Below, in pieces: positions 32,960 to 44,635 of a stretch of 64,000 nt of DNA. This DNA is from Erinaceus europaeus. Taxonomy: Eukaryota > Chordata > Mammalia > Eulipotyphla > Erinaceidae. Positions within the stretch are counted from its first letter, which is position 1. Each line of letters opens with the position of its first letter. The stretch is from the NCBI RefSeq assembly GCF_950295315.1, contig NC_080176.1:30697669-30761668 (forward strand), given 5' to 3'. The position numbers and the translations under genes are program-made. The notes beneath the pieces were generated by a model that made no database searches, was not told the origin of the DNA, and worked only from the letters and a program-made list of their open reading frames with translations.

Positions 32960-33530
32960 TTAAGAATCTCTCCATGGAAATAAAGACAGCAATGAGATAC
33001 CACTTCACCTCTTTGAGAATGTCATGTATCAGAAAGGCTAGCAACACAAATGCTAGAGAGGTTGTGGGGGTAGAACCCACCTGTAACTGCTGGTGGGAAT
33101 GTAAATTGTAAGGAGTCAAACACACCCATCCAAAAAGATCTGTGTATACTTACGCTCAGTGTCCACCAACAACAGATGAGTGGCTGAGAAAGTTGTGGTA
33201 TGTTACTTGGCTATTAAGAATGATGTATTCACCATCTTCACTTCATCTTGGCTGGAGTTCAAAGAAATCATGTTAAGTTACAAAGAGAAGGATGAATATG
33301 GGATGATCCTACTCATAGACAGAAGTTAAGAAATAAGAACAGAAAGGGAAAAGCAGAACTTGACTGGGTTTGGAGTGTTGCACCAAAGTAAAAGAGTAGG
33401 GGTCAGGAGGATGGGCTTTCAGGTCCACTATAGGGGGTTGGGGGTAGGGACACAGACCTTTGGTGGTGGGAATGGTGCTAACCTATACTCCTATTAATTT
33501 ATAATCTTATAAATCACTATTTATTCAGTA
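32960..33530 (+). mobile_element. L1 ORF2 end and 3' UTR, decayed
   Basis: 'gacagcaatgagataccact', 'actgctggtgggaatgtaaa', 'caacaacagatgagtggctg', 'gaaggatgaatatgggatga' are the forward L1 ORF2 C-terminal region. The 3' UTR includes 'cctttggtggtgggaatggt'. Reading frames are destroyed. There is an internal deletion relative to the copy at 59.8-60.5 kb, since the block from the Cys motif to the final part is shortened. Confidence 0.8.
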
Positions 33531-33764
33531 TGCCAGGGGAGAAATAGATTATTTCAAGTTCTTAAACTGCCTAGATTTCAGTTCTCAGTATATATTCTAA
33601 GCATTTAATATTTCAGATTTGTAAACTGATTGAATTCTGACACTGGGCTTAAAATGTTAAAGAGTTATTTCTAAAAATATTTAAGTACTAAGTTACTTAC
33701 AGCTTTTGACCTGACAGAAAATATAGATAGATATTTATAGAAATGGTAGTCAGCTCATATCTGT

Positions 33765-33907
33765 GACTGTGGGAGAGCTACTACAGTTTCCACTGGAGGG
33801 TATGTGAATATAGAACTCTGGTGGTGGGAAGGATGTGGAATTGTACCCCTGTCATTTTATAATTTTGTAAATCATTATAAAGTCACTAATAAAATTTTAA
33901 AAAGGAT
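33765..33907 (+). mobile_element. L1 3' UTR end fragment
   Basis: 'agaactctggtggtgggaag', 'gtggaattgtacccctgtca', 'aataaaattttaaaaagg'. Forward L1 3' end only, old. Confidence 0.65.
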
Positions 33908-34239
33908 CTTTCAGTCATACATATGAAAGGCAGTAGCTATACTTAGATGTTTGAGTTTATATCTTCTTGTGAAACTGTATTTAAGCATCTTACTTTGTAG
34001 TAGAGCTTAACATGAGCTGATTGAAAATTGTTCTCAGTTAAAGCTTCAGGACTGTGGTGTTTTTCAGTATTTAATTATTATGAAAAATTAGTTCTTCTTA
34101 TAAGTTCACAGTTAGATACTGGTGAAGGTAAGGTTTGATCCTATTTATTTGCCGGCCTCTCTGTAGTGCCTGCAGGTTCAGTGACAAGTGTTGAAGTATT
34201 GTAGCAGCACTGAGTTTATTTGAAGAAAGTCTTCACTAG

Positions 34240-34560
34240 AGAATTATGAACTGTGCCCTTTTAGTTTTTATGTTGAAACTCTAGCCCTAAATATGATGAT
34301 ATTTGGAGGTGAACTGTTGGGAAGTTAGTAAGTTTAGGCAAAACCATGAGGATGAAGCCGTCATGTTGCAATAAGTAGGAAGAAATACTGAAAACTTGTT
34401 TACCGTCCTAGTTCTGTGAAATATGAGCCTGGAAAAAAAAGCACTCTAGCAAAAATTGACCATGCTGGCACCTTGATCTTAGATGTCCAATCTCCAGAAC
34501 TTTGAGAAAATAAATGTCTTGTTTTAGCATTTCATTTTGGTAATCTGAGCTAGATTCCTA
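34240..34560 (+). mobile_element. MaLR-type LTR (MLT1/MST-like), solo
   Basis: In order: 'tatgttgaaactctagcccta', 'atatttggaggtgaactgtt', 'aaaaccatgaggatgaagcc', 'caccttgatcttagatgtcc' and 'tctccagaactttgagaaaa' then 'taaatgtcttgttt'. This is the known layout of the mammalian ERVL-MaLR LTRs, including the AATAAA-like site. No internal viral coding sequence is present beside it; it is an old solo LTR. Confidence 0.7.
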
Positions 34561-34597
34561 CATGACCTTCCTATGTGACTGATAGACAACTAAATAC

Positions 34598-34635
34598 AAA
34601 GATTGCAGGATGGGGGGAAAAAAGATTGCAGGATG
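34598..34635 (+). mobile_element. 15-base duplication flanking an 8-base insert
   Basis: aaagattgcaggatg occurs at 34598-34612 and 34621-34635 with gggggaaa between. Duplication length fits a retrotransposon TSD and the insert ends in A residues. Slippage or a repair duplication is the other explanation. Confidence 0.6.
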
Positions 34636-34734
34636 ATAAGCGAGCAGGCAAAGATGTGTTGAATTGTAGCTATTTCCATTATTTTTGTTGTTGTTCTGAT
34701 ATTTTACTATTCTGAACTACTTTTTTGTATAATT

Positions 34735-34855
34735 AGCTATAGAGGCACCCAGTACCAAAGCTTCCCATAGTGCTGTAGTATTTTCATATGGTGTACTGGG
34801 AACTTGAACCTGGTCTGTGTACATGGCAAAGTAAGTACCTTTACCAGTCAACTAT

Positions 34856-34857
<2 letters not shown>
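34735..34857 (-). mobile_element. old tRNA-derived SINE
   Basis: 'gaggcacccagtaccaaagc', 'gtactgggaacttgaacctg', 'aagtacctttaccagtcaac' in the reverse order of a SINE head. Diverged. Confidence 0.45.
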
Positions 34858-34897
<40 letters not shown>

Positions 34898-34898
34898 T
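34858..34898 (+). repeat. (ATT)n microsatellite
   Basis: About 13 perfect ATT units. Confidence 0.97.
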
Positions 34899-35069
34899 TG
34901 AACTTTAGTCATAGCCACATGTAGAAGACCACTAAACTTCCCCCTACCCAAAGACCCTCTACCCTACACCTCCAGGGAAAATGATGATACAAAACATACT
35001 GCTTTTGGATTTTAAGTGCTGGACTGCCAAACAACACTTAGTGAAATAAAAATGTTGCTCTTGAACCTA

Positions 35070-35190
35070 TTAGAGCACTAACTCACATGCCTGAGGCCAC
35101 AGAGGCCATAGGTTCAGTTCCTGGCATCCCCTTACCTAGACCTGAGGAAGTATTTTGTTCTCAGTCTCTTACTCCTTTCTAATAATAAAT
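35070..35190 (+). mobile_element. tRNA-derived SINE, type D, old
   Basis: 'tagagcactaactcacatgc', 'ctgaggccacagaggccata', 'ggttcagttcctggcatccc'. A CT-rich 3' part follows. Confidence 0.5.
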
Positions 35191-35506
35191 TTCTTTAATA
35201 CTCATAGTAAATCTTTTTTATTTTTTAAAAAAGTAAGTATGTCCTTGAAAAGTCTTGGTGGGAACTTTATATAATAAATTTTTAAGTTTTATTTTTCCTC
35301 TTGGAGTTTTATTCTTCTATTTAAGAAAAATTTGGATTGGGAAGCTCATGTAATAGGCAATTGCTGAATGACAATTTGACTGTAAAGGAATGATTAACAT
35401 GTTACATTTATTTATTTGATTTCATTCATCATACCACAGCAGTGGCATGGTGTAATTTATTAGGGTTCTCAGTGAACTAAGGGGAAAGGAGCCAAGAAAA
35501 TCTCAC
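35191..35506. other. single-copy noncoding DNA
   Basis: AT-rich; nothing recognised. Confidence 0.35.
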
Positions 35507-37340
35507 TGTTTTCACTAATTTTTTTTAAATTTTTTATTTAAGAAAGGATTAATGAACAAAAACATAAGGTAGGAGGGGTACAACTCCACACAATTCCCAC
35601 CACCCAATCTCCATAACCCACCCCCTCCCATGATAGCTTTCCCATTCTCTAGCCCTCTGGGAGCATGGACCCAGGGTCATTGAGGGTTGCAGAAGGTAGA
35701 AGGTCTGGCTTCTGTAATTGCTTCCCCGCTGAACATGGGCGTTGACTTGTCGGTCCATACTCCCAGTCTGCCTCTCTCTTTCCCTAGTAAGGTGTGTCTC
35801 TGGGGAAGCTGAGCTCCAGGACACATTGGTGGGGTCTTCAATCCAGGGAAGCCTGGCCAGCATCCTGGTGGCATCTGGAACCTGGTGATTGAAAAGAGAG
35901 TTAACATATGAAGCCAAACAATTTGTTGAGCAATCATGGATCCCAAGCTTGGAATAGTGGAGAGGAAGTGTTAGGGAGGTACTCACTGCAAACTCTAGTG
36001 TAGTCCTGCTTTCAGGTATATATTTTGCAGTAGTTTATAGATAGGTGTGAACATAAGCTCTCTCTCACAGAAACTGGTGTATATCTAGGTTTTGGGACTT
36101 TGTTAGAAAGTGAACTACCTGAGATGAAATTAGAGTGTACTATAAAAGGAAAAGTCTCACCCGAGTAATGAAGCTGAAGGGTTGTCATTCCACACGTGAA
36201 GTCTCTGGACACAGTCTGAGGTGAAGCATGTTGAGGTGGCAATCGTTGCGCTGGTTAGGTTGTGATCGGCGGATGCAATATTATTTGGTTTGGATTGGGA
36301 GATGCATACGGGAAAGTGGGTCCTATCCAAGGGTTCCAGGACTGGGGGAGGTAGGGGCTCTATAGTGGAGATGTGAGGTTCCTGCTGTCTTAGGGTTCAA
36401 AAAGACAATCGATAGTTAATATTATCATCACATTATTTGTTAATTGGGTTAACTTTGAAAAGTCCTTTTGTTAGGGTTTGCTGTACAGTATCCAGTATCT
36501 TGTATATAGCTGTGCTATTGGATGCTTCTAATCTACTTGGTCTAGGCTTTTGAGAGAGTCCGCATATCAAATACACAGCCTATATATTAAAAAGATTCAG
36601 TTTGTGTTTTGAGAAACTTTGAGACATACAACTGATTTTCCCCCTCTCATATTAATTAACTACTGATTTATATTTCTACATTTTGCTAGGAGTGTACATA
36701 AACACCATTCAAACCACCAAAAGACTGTGACCCATCCCTCCCACCCACTCCCACCCCCCACTGTCCCAGGAAGCTGCATGTCTACCCCTCTCCACTGGGT
36801 TTTTACTTTGGTGCCCTACTTACAGTTTGATCAGGTCCTGCTTTTAGTTTCCCTTTCAGATCTTCTTACTCAACTTCTGTTGATGAGTGGGATCATCCCA
36901 TACTCATGTTTATCTTTCTGACTTAGTTCACTTAACATAATTCCTTCTAGCTCTGTCCAAGATGGGTCAGAGAAGGTGGGTTCATTGTTCTTGATAGCTG
37001 CATAGTATTCCATTGTGTATATATACCACAGCTTTCTCAGCCACTCATCTGTTGTTGGGCACCTGGGTTGCTTCCAGGTTTTAGCTATTATGAATTGTGC
37101 TGCTATGAACATAGGAGTACACACCTCTTTTTGGTTGGGTGTTATGGAGTCCTTGGGGTATAACCCCAGGAGAGGAATTACTGGATCATATGGAAGGTCC
37201 ATGTCTAGCCTTCTGAGAGTTTTCCAGACTGCTCTCCACAGAGGCTGTACCAATTTACATTCCCACCAGCAATGTAAACGGGTTCCTCTGTCCCCACATC
37301 CTCTTCAGCATTTGTTGCTGCTTGTTTTCACTAATTTTTT
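35507..37340 (-). mobile_element. young 5'-truncated L1 with TSD
   Basis: TSD tgttttcactaatttttt at 35507-35524 and 37323-37340. The element is on the minus strand: T-rich (poly(A) complement) at 35521, a long 3' UTR of about 1.35 kb (35545-36870), then the ORF2 C-terminus. The open frame 36870-37253 runs from '[13 protein letters not shown]' near its start through '[17 protein letters not shown]' to '[12 protein letters not shown]' and the final 'GMIPLINRS'. It is almost identical in protein to the copy at 59839-60525, so both belong to a recent subfamily. Antisense open frames here are shadows. Confidence 0.95.
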
Positions 37341-37544
37341 AAAATGCAATTTTTAATTAGTGATTTTAAAATGCTTTACAAGACTATTAGATTACAAGGA
37401 TATAGTTCAAAACCCACCACAGAAGTTCTGTGCTCTTAACCCTAATCACTGTAGTTCTCCTAAAACAGTTTGACTACTTCTCTCTCCTGAAGTTTATGTG
37501 TTTTAGTTATCTATATTCCACATATGAGCATCATCTTTTAAAAT
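37341..37544. other. single-copy noncoding DNA
   Basis: Short spacer, possibly an old L1 trace; nothing certain. Confidence 0.3.
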
Positions 37545-37771
37545 TATGATTTAAAATTTTTATTTTAAAATAAAATACTGGATATTGACAGAGAAATTGA
37601 GAGCAGAGGGGGACACAGAAAGGGAGAGAGAGAGAGAGAGAGAGACACCTGCAGCCCTGCCTCACCACTCGTGAAGCTTTCCCCCTGAAGGTGGGGACCA
37701 GGGGCTTGAACCCAGGTCCTTGTACACTGTAACATGTGTGCTGAACCATGTGTGCCACTGCCTGGCCCCGA
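37545..37771 (-). mobile_element. tRNA-derived SINE, type B
   Basis: Minus-strand: 'actggatattgacagagaaa', an (AG)n run at 37623-37643, 'ctgcagccctgcctcaccac', 'gtgtgccactgcctggcccc'. Confidence 0.88.
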
Positions 37772-37885
37772 GCATCATATTTAAAAATTGCACAGTAGTG
37801 AGTATATACTTCTTTATTCACTGTGCATCACTAACGAGCTTCCTTTTACTTGAAAACAAATCCTGAATCCTTCAACTGCTAGTTA

Positions 37886-38211
37886 ATTTTTTTTTTTTTT
37901 TTTGCCTCCAGAGTTATCATGGTGCACTACAAGTCTACTGTACCTGGAGGCTATTTTTTCCCTTTTGTTGCCCTTGTGTTTTATTGTTATTGTTGTTATT
38001 ACTGTCCTTGTTGTTGGATAGGACAGGGAAATTGAGAAAGGAGGGGAAGACAGAGAGGAGTAAAGACAGAGAGACACCTACAGATTTGCTTCACTGCTTG
38101 TGGGACGACCTTCCTGCAGGTGGGAAGTCAGGGGCTGGAACCAGGATCCTTACACGCATCCTGCACTTCCCACCATGTGTGCTCAAGCTGTTGTGCTACT
38201 GCCCAGCCCCT
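37886..38211 (-). mobile_element. tRNA-derived SINE, type A-long
   Basis: Minus-strand: T18 run, 'gcctccagagttatcatggt', 'ttgttggataggacagggaa', 'tcctgcaggtgggaagtcag', 'ctactgcccagcccc'. Moderately diverged. Confidence 0.88.
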
Positions 38212-39597
38212 ATTTAAAATATTTTAAGACACAGAATTTATTTGTTTTTAGTAATTTCCATCAAACTGGGACTTAATTATAAGGGAGAGACTCAGATTCT
38301 TTAAAGAAAAGATACTTATCTTGTTTTTACAATTTGAGAAGTCCTTTCATTTTATAAATTAGGAGGGTGAGGACATTGTGTACTGACATAATCTTGTGGA
38401 AGAGAGGAAACAGATGTCATAAATCTTGTCATTTATCCAAGCTCAGCATTTTCAGTAATTTTGTTGAAACAAACACTAAACAAATTTAGATATGTGAAAT
38501 CTACTCTCTGGTCAACCTGGCCCCCAAGGCTTATGGCATTTTTGAATTGAAGGGAGGTTAGGAATCTGTTCAGAATTCAGCGCCCCAGTTAAAGGTTAAA
38601 GGCTGGGGGATGTGAACAATGGAATTCCATCCTAAGACTCCTGCTGTTTCCTGAGGGGATTTAGGGCCTGTAAAAACACATGTAGGTCTCTGAGTGTCAA
38701 CAAATAAATAGCAATGACCCTTAATTGAAAGGGAAGAGACTAAATGGCTCAGAGGTCAGGACTTTACTTTACCCTCTCTAGTCCTTTTTCTCTTCCTGGA
38801 TTTGGAAATCCTAGAAGGGAAAGTGATGATTAAGTAAACTAAATACGATATGATGGTCTCAGTGTGGGCTGGCCTTTCAGAGAGGGGAAGGCCCCCCAAG
38901 CCGTACTAAACTTAATGTATCACTACTTGATTGCTACCTGCAGTTTGCCAATTACCCAATTATGACACAAATTTGCACATTTTAAAAAAAGGTAGACTGC
39001 CACCATTCTTTACAAGGATTTTAGTCACTGTACATCTTGTGTCTTTAAATAATGTATTAGGGACATTTTCAAGTCTGTAAGTGCTTTTTTAATGAGAGTG
39101 TGAAGATTTTAATGGGACTAGATTGCTTTTCATGACATTTCAGAGTGACTTAATTGTAACAATGTTGAGAGGCTGTATTTTAAAGTTTGCTAAGTATGTC
39201 TGCTGTGGATTATAGTCAGGCACTTAAAAGGACGGATGGATGAATAGTGGAGCAAGATAGCTTTTTCCTCATTTCTTTCTTCCAAATATTAGCTCTCTGC
39301 AAATACACATATATCACACCAGGCATGGCTCAGAGTTCTTAAACTTCTTAATTTTAAAGTAGGAACAAAAGCAAATAACTGAAGCTAGTGTGGGAGAGTT
39401 TCAGAGCAAAGTTCTTTTAAAATTTGGGCAGTAGTATTTGAGGGCATTTCCTGTGTCCTTCTACAGGGCAGAAATTCAGGTCATTTCTGTCTACGCTCCT
39501 TGTTAATCTCTAAACTCTTCTCTGTTCATTGACTATACCTCTCAATGCCTCATTGTTTTCCCCAGATATTTTACTGAGTTTATTTAAGACTTCTTTT
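38212..39597. other. single-copy noncoding DNA, possible conserved element
   Basis: 1.4 kb without recognisable repeats. The part 38890-39190 ('tgccaattacccaattatga', 'taaataatgtattagggaca', 'gagtgacttaattgtaacaa') is AT-rich with ordered, non-repetitive texture and several ATTA cores. This might be a conserved noncoding element; only alignment can tell. Confidence 0.35.
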
Positions 39598-39817
39598 TAA
39601 AAAATTGTTTATTTATTTATTTATTTATTAATTATTGTATAGAGACAGAGAGAAATTGAGAGGGGAAGATAGAAAGGGAGAGAGACAAAGAGACACCTGT
39701 AGCCCTGCTTCACCACTCATGAAGCTTCCCCCTACAGGTGGGGACTAGGGGCTTGAACCTGGATCCTTGTGCATTGTAATGTGCACGCTTAACCAAGTGT
39801 GCCACCGCCTGGCCCCT
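39598..39817 (-). mobile_element. tRNA-derived SINE, type B
   Basis: Minus-strand: (TTTA)n tail complement at 39608-39627, 'gtatagagacagagagaaat', 'gtagccctgcttcaccactc', 'gtgtgccaccgcctggcccc'. Well preserved. Confidence 0.92.
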
Positions 39818-40345
39818 CTACTTAGTGTTTCTAAAACATTGTCACTGCCAGCTGCCAGTTTACTTTTTAAATGAGGAGAATTTCATTTTGTGAAACTCAG
39901 ATTTTCCCCATTATCTTTCAAACCGGGTTTTCAGTGGTCTCCTGTGCACATACTCTTAGGATTCTAAAACCTATGGTAGCTAACTCAAAATTAGCTTAGG
40001 TGGTCAGACCCTTTAAGGATCACTGTTACTGGGGATTTGTCTCTTCTAGGACTCCATTCATTGTGACGTGTGTAGGTCCCCACCCCCTGTTGTATGTGTG
40101 TGTGTGTGTGCATGTGAGCACATGCTTGTGTCTTAAAGCAGCAGAAATGCCAGTCATACCTTAGAAATATAGATATACTCAGATTCAATTCCAGACTGAC
40201 ATAGTAAAGTATAATAGTAACACAAGACACAATTTTTTTGGTTTCCCAGTACATATAGATTTATGCTTTCTCTATACTATAATTATGTCTGAGGTAGCAT
40301 TGTTTCTAAAAAAAGAAAAAAAAAGAAGTGTACATAACCTAGTTT
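39818..40345. other. single-copy noncoding DNA with (GT)n
   Basis: A short (GT)n lies at 40096-40110. No gene recognised. Confidence 0.35.
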
Positions 40346-40361
40346 AAATATTTCATTGCTG

Positions 40362-40601
40362 GGAGTTGGGCGGTAGCGCTGCGGGTTAAGCGTGGTGCAA
40401 AGCCCAAGGGCCAGCTTAAGGATCATGGTTCAAGCCATGATCACCCACCTCCCAGCTCCCCACCTGCAGGGGAGTTGCTTCACAAGTGGTGAAGCAGTTC
40501 TGCAAGTGTCTCTTTCTCTCCTCCTCTGTCTTACCCTCCTCTCTCCATTTCTCTCTGTCCTATCTAACAATGACAACATCAATAACAACAATAATAACTA
40601 C
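40362..40601 (+). mobile_element. tRNA-derived SINE, type A (outer, 5' part)
   Basis: Plus-strand: 'ggagttgggcggtagcgctg', 'gttgcttcacaagtggtgaa', 'caataacaacaataataact'. It is interrupted at 'actac' by the retrotransposon and resumes at 42065 ('actacaacaatt'). Confidence 0.92.
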
Positions 40602-42064
40602 TTCTTCTTCTAGCGTTTGCCCTTCTTCCGTAGCCAGTCAACAGCGTCAGGCTGAGCCTGATGTAAAGTTTCGAGACCTCCTTTGAATCTGGAGAGGTGG
40701 CAGTCGTTGACTATGTGGGTCATAGTCTGTCTGTAGCGGCAGGGGCAGTTTGGGTCGTCTCTGGCTCCCCAGCGATGGAACATAGCGGCGCACCGGCCAT
40801 GGCCTGTTCGATAGCGATTGAGGAGGGCCCAATCATAACGTGCTAGGTCAAAGCCAGGTTGATGCTTGCAGGGGTCTGTGATGAGGTGTTTGTTCTTTAC
40901 CTCAGCTGACTGCCAACTCTGTTTCCAAGAGTCTGGAACAGAGAAGTTCAGTGTAGGCGTAGGGGACCAGATTGGGTGACGAGACGTCAAGGGTGGGTGA
41001 AGATATCCGTGTATATTGGCAGGTCCGGTCGAGCGTAGACATGGGAAATGAACTTAGATGATGCCGCATCCCAACGAATATCTGGCAGGGCGATGTTGCT
41101 AAGAACTGGCAGCCATGGAACCGGGGTGGAACGGATGGTTCCAGAAATTATCCTCATGGAGGAATATAATTTGGAATCGACCAAGTGGACATGGGGGCTA
41201 CGGAACCATATTGGGGCACAGTATTCTGCAGTGGAATAGCATAATGCCAGGGATGATGATCATAGTGTGGAAGCGCTCGCACCCCATAAGGGGCTGGCCA
41301 GTCTTGCTGTTATTCCTTGATGTTATTCCTCGCGCCCACCTTTGCTGCAGTTTTTATGAGATGTTCGTGAAATGACAGAGTGCGATCGAGGGTAACGCCA
41401 AGACTGGCTGGGCTTCATGCCGGATTCTCGTATCGCCAAGCTGCACATTAAGCTCACGCGAGGCTGAGGCATGGTGTAGATGGAAAACAGATGATATCAT
41501 TTTTGCAGTGCTAGGGATTAGTCGTCATTTTTTACAGTAATCAGATATCAGAGACATGTCTTTCGTGAGTTTTTCCTCGAGGATGTCGAACTCTGATGCC
41601 TGAGTTGCACAGCAGATGTCATCGGCGTAGATGAACTTCCTTGAAGAAGTTTCTGGGAGGTCATTGATGTAAATATTAAATAGTGTAGGAGCCAGAACAG
41701 AGCCCTGGGGGAGGCCACTTGAGACAAGTCTCCATCTACTAGACTTTCACCCAGATGCACCCGGAATCTTCTGTTTTGGAGAAGAAACGATATAGTGTTG
41801 GCCACCCATGGAGGCAGGCATCTTGAGATCTTGACTAGGAGACCACGGTGCCAGACCGTGTCATAGGCTGCTGTGAGATCAACAAAGACAGCACCCTTCT
41901 TTAAATTCTTCTGGAATCCATTTTCAATGTAAGTTGAGAGGGCCAGGGCTTGTTCGCAGGTAGATCTTCCTGGGCTGAAACCAGCTTGGGCGGGTGATAG
42001 GAATTTATCTGTAAGATGAGAAATAAGTGAGAGAAGCAGCCTCTCAAGGAGTTTGTAACACACT
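40602..42064 (-). mobile_element. Jockey/CR1-group non-LTR retrotransposon, 5'-truncated copy 1
   Basis: Minus-strand fragment of a reverse-transcriptase ORF. Starting near 42060 the frame reads [10 protein letters not shown], then [36 protein letters not shown] and [11 protein letters not shown] one-base shift follows at about 41725, after which the catalytic region continues as [16 protein letters not shown], then [10 protein letters not shown] (41620-41645). The C-terminal part has WGARDDPNCPCRYRQ and MTHIVNDC, a Cys/His knuckle-like motif (40640-40800). The ORF ends KKGKR-stop and the (AAG)n tail starts at once, with no 3' UTR. TSD is short: actac. The GT-rich palm motifs and Y-A-D-D context fit the Jockey/CR1 side of non-LTR elements; they do not fit L1, whose motifs differ (see 62.3-62.6 kb). 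Frameshifts and stops make this copy dead. The exact clade is uncertain. Confidence 0.85.
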
Positions 42065-42084
42065 ACTACAACAATTAAAAAAAC

Positions 42085-42491
<407 letters not shown>

Positions 42492-42504
42492 ACAACAACA
42501 AGGG

Positions 42505-42788
42505 TGGGAGTCGAGCGGTAACGCAGCTGGTTAAGCACAGGTGGTGCAAAGCGCAAGGACTGGCATAAGGATCCTGGTTCGAGTCCCCGGCTCCCCACGT
42601 GCAGGGGAGTCGCTTCACAAGTGGTGAAGCAGGTCTGTAGGTGTCTTTCTCTCCCCCTCTCTGTCTTCCCCTCCCCTTTCCATTTGTCTGTCCTATCCAA
42701 CAACGTTGACATCAATAACAATAACAATAATAACTACAACAATAAAACAAGGGCAACAAAAGGGAATACACAAATATTTAAAAAACAG
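42505..42788 (+). mobile_element. tRNA-derived SINE, type A (third, nested)
   Basis: Plus-strand: 'gggagtcgagcggtaacgca', 'gggagtcgcttcacaagtgg', 'caacaataaaacaagggcaa', tail 'caaatatttaaaaaaca'. After it comes a second 'ggcaacaaaagggaaaacaa', probably the displaced tail of an outer SINE. Confidence 0.9.
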
Positions 42789-42835
42789 GCAACAAAAGGG
42801 AAAACAAATAAATATTTAAAAATATTTCATTGCTG

Positions 42836-44084
42836 AAAAAATAAACATTGAAGAAAGCACATTATTGGAAAAATGTTTTATGGACATATTCAACCTATTA
42901 CTACCACAGATCTTCAGTTTTTAAAAAGCTCATTATTACACAACAAAGAAATGTCTGAAAAAAGAAAAAAAGAGATGTCTGCTTGTATATTGTCTTCTAG
43001 TGATGGTTGCTTCAAGTCTGAAATCAAGACACTAGCACGGCCACATTCCTTTTGAAACATGTTGGGAATTCCTCCTCTCCCCCCCCCCCCCTTTTGTATT
43101 TTCCTATGTAGTATATACTAATGGCTTGTTGGCAGTCTGGTGTTCCTTGACTTGCTGCTACTTAACTTTTCACTCCCTCCTCCCTGCTCATTCCCCCTCA
43201 TCACATTATTGTTTCTTCCTGTTCTCTCTGTCTTCACAAGGCTATCTTGTAAAGAAGGCAAGAATATTGGGTTAGAGGTCCATCATGACCTCATCTTAAT
43301 CAGTTACATGCAATAACATTGTTCCTCACATAAGATCATATTCTGAGTTACTGAGAATAAAGATTTCAACATAAAACTTTTGGGGAGAGAGTGAATGTAT
43401 ATGTGTGTGTGCACTCATGCGCAAGCATGCCCACAATTCAACTTGTAAGAGGATTCTATTTTTAAAAAATACAGAGGAGATTCTGATGCAGCCTGTGTAG
43501 GTTTCCAAAGCATGCCATCTCGTCCTATGTGTATAGAATTCATGTTGAACATTAGGAGGAAGAAAACATGGTTGAAAGAAGAAAAGAAATCTCAAATTCA
43601 TATTTACTACCCAAGTAAAGAAATAAAATATTACTGATACCTCTGAAAGCCTGAGGAGTTTGCTTAAACAGCTCAATTCTCTCTGAGGAATTACATCAAG
43701 ATTGGAAGTTACAGTGAAGATTTGGATTACTTTTTTACCCCCTCCCCCAGTGTGTTTTTAAGTTTGTATTGAAAATTTAATTTTGGAGTAGGAAGGAATT
43801 TTTTTTCTTTAATTACAGAATAGAAAAAATGCAAGAGGACTTTGACTTTTTTCAATATGATGAAACAGTCATTTAATTCCCCCTCTGTTTGGGATGACTT
43901 CTTAAAAAAAACACCTCACTTCTAATTTTCTGAATTACTTTAGATGTGTGGCTTAGAGAGACTTAACAGTGGTGTACACTTGGATTTGTGGGAGGGAAAG
44001 TGTGCATGTGTGAAGGTAAGGAACCTGTTATTGATTACACTTCTTTCATTCTTGTCTTTCTCCTGAGATTTTTGAGGATTAATA
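42836..44084. other. single-copy noncoding DNA
   Basis: Homopolymer C run at 43080-43092. An open frame at 43326-43676 has no recognisable domain. Nothing else is recognised. Confidence 0.4.
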
Positions 44085-44165
44085 TCTGCTGGAAAATTTT
44101 AAGTTTGTAAAATGTCTTGAGTTCCTTGGGGGAAGCTGTTATATAAATGCAAATAAATTATGCAG
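44085..44165 (+). mobile_element. old MIR/L3-like 3' end
   Basis: 'aaaatgtcttgagttccttg' and 'agctgttatataaatgcaaa' resemble the conserved 3' end shared by CR1/L3 and some MIR-like SINEs (…TATATAAATGCAAAT). Low-confidence assignment. Confidence 0.4.
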
Positions 44166-44635
44166 TAACTGAATTTGGTTGTTCATCATTTCTTATAATG
44201 TGTTTTAATTAAGTAGTTAGTACTGTTTAAGTTGGATGACTAGGGAAAGGCCTAAATCACTCAAAGATGGTTAAATAATTATGTGGGTGCAGCGTCCAGG
44301 CTAGAACTTGTAAAAGAAGAAATTAACAGAACTTCAAATGAAAATTGGTAATTTCCCATGGTACTTGCTGAGCTCTCAGTTAATGTCTCCTCTCTTAGGT
44401 TTACATGCACTGCTAGAGAAATAGACCCCACCTGCCTTTTTTTTTTTGGCCAGTGATTAAACCAACGGCTTCACACAGTGAAGTATGAGCTCTACTACTG
44501 ATCTACAGCTCCTGCCCACTCATCCATCGCTCTTAAAAACAAGAAAACATACACCCTCCCCCAACACCGATTTTGTTTGCCCCAGGATTTCACATACCTC
44601 TGGCTTTCTTGAGTGAATTGAAAATCCTTTTTTTT
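44166..44635. other. noncoding DNA with an old SINE trace
   Basis: Near 44440-44520 'ttggccagtgattaaaccaa' and 'tgagctctactactgatcta' suggest a degenerate minus-strand SINE. The rest is unassigned. Confidence 0.35.

Noticed and set aside
40602..42064. Assignment of this LINE to BovB/RTE
   Set aside because: BovB is a known horizontally moved LINE, but the PQGS/FIYADD context and the C-terminal Cys/His region here look like the Jockey/CR1 side. I could not run a phylogeny, so clade is left open.
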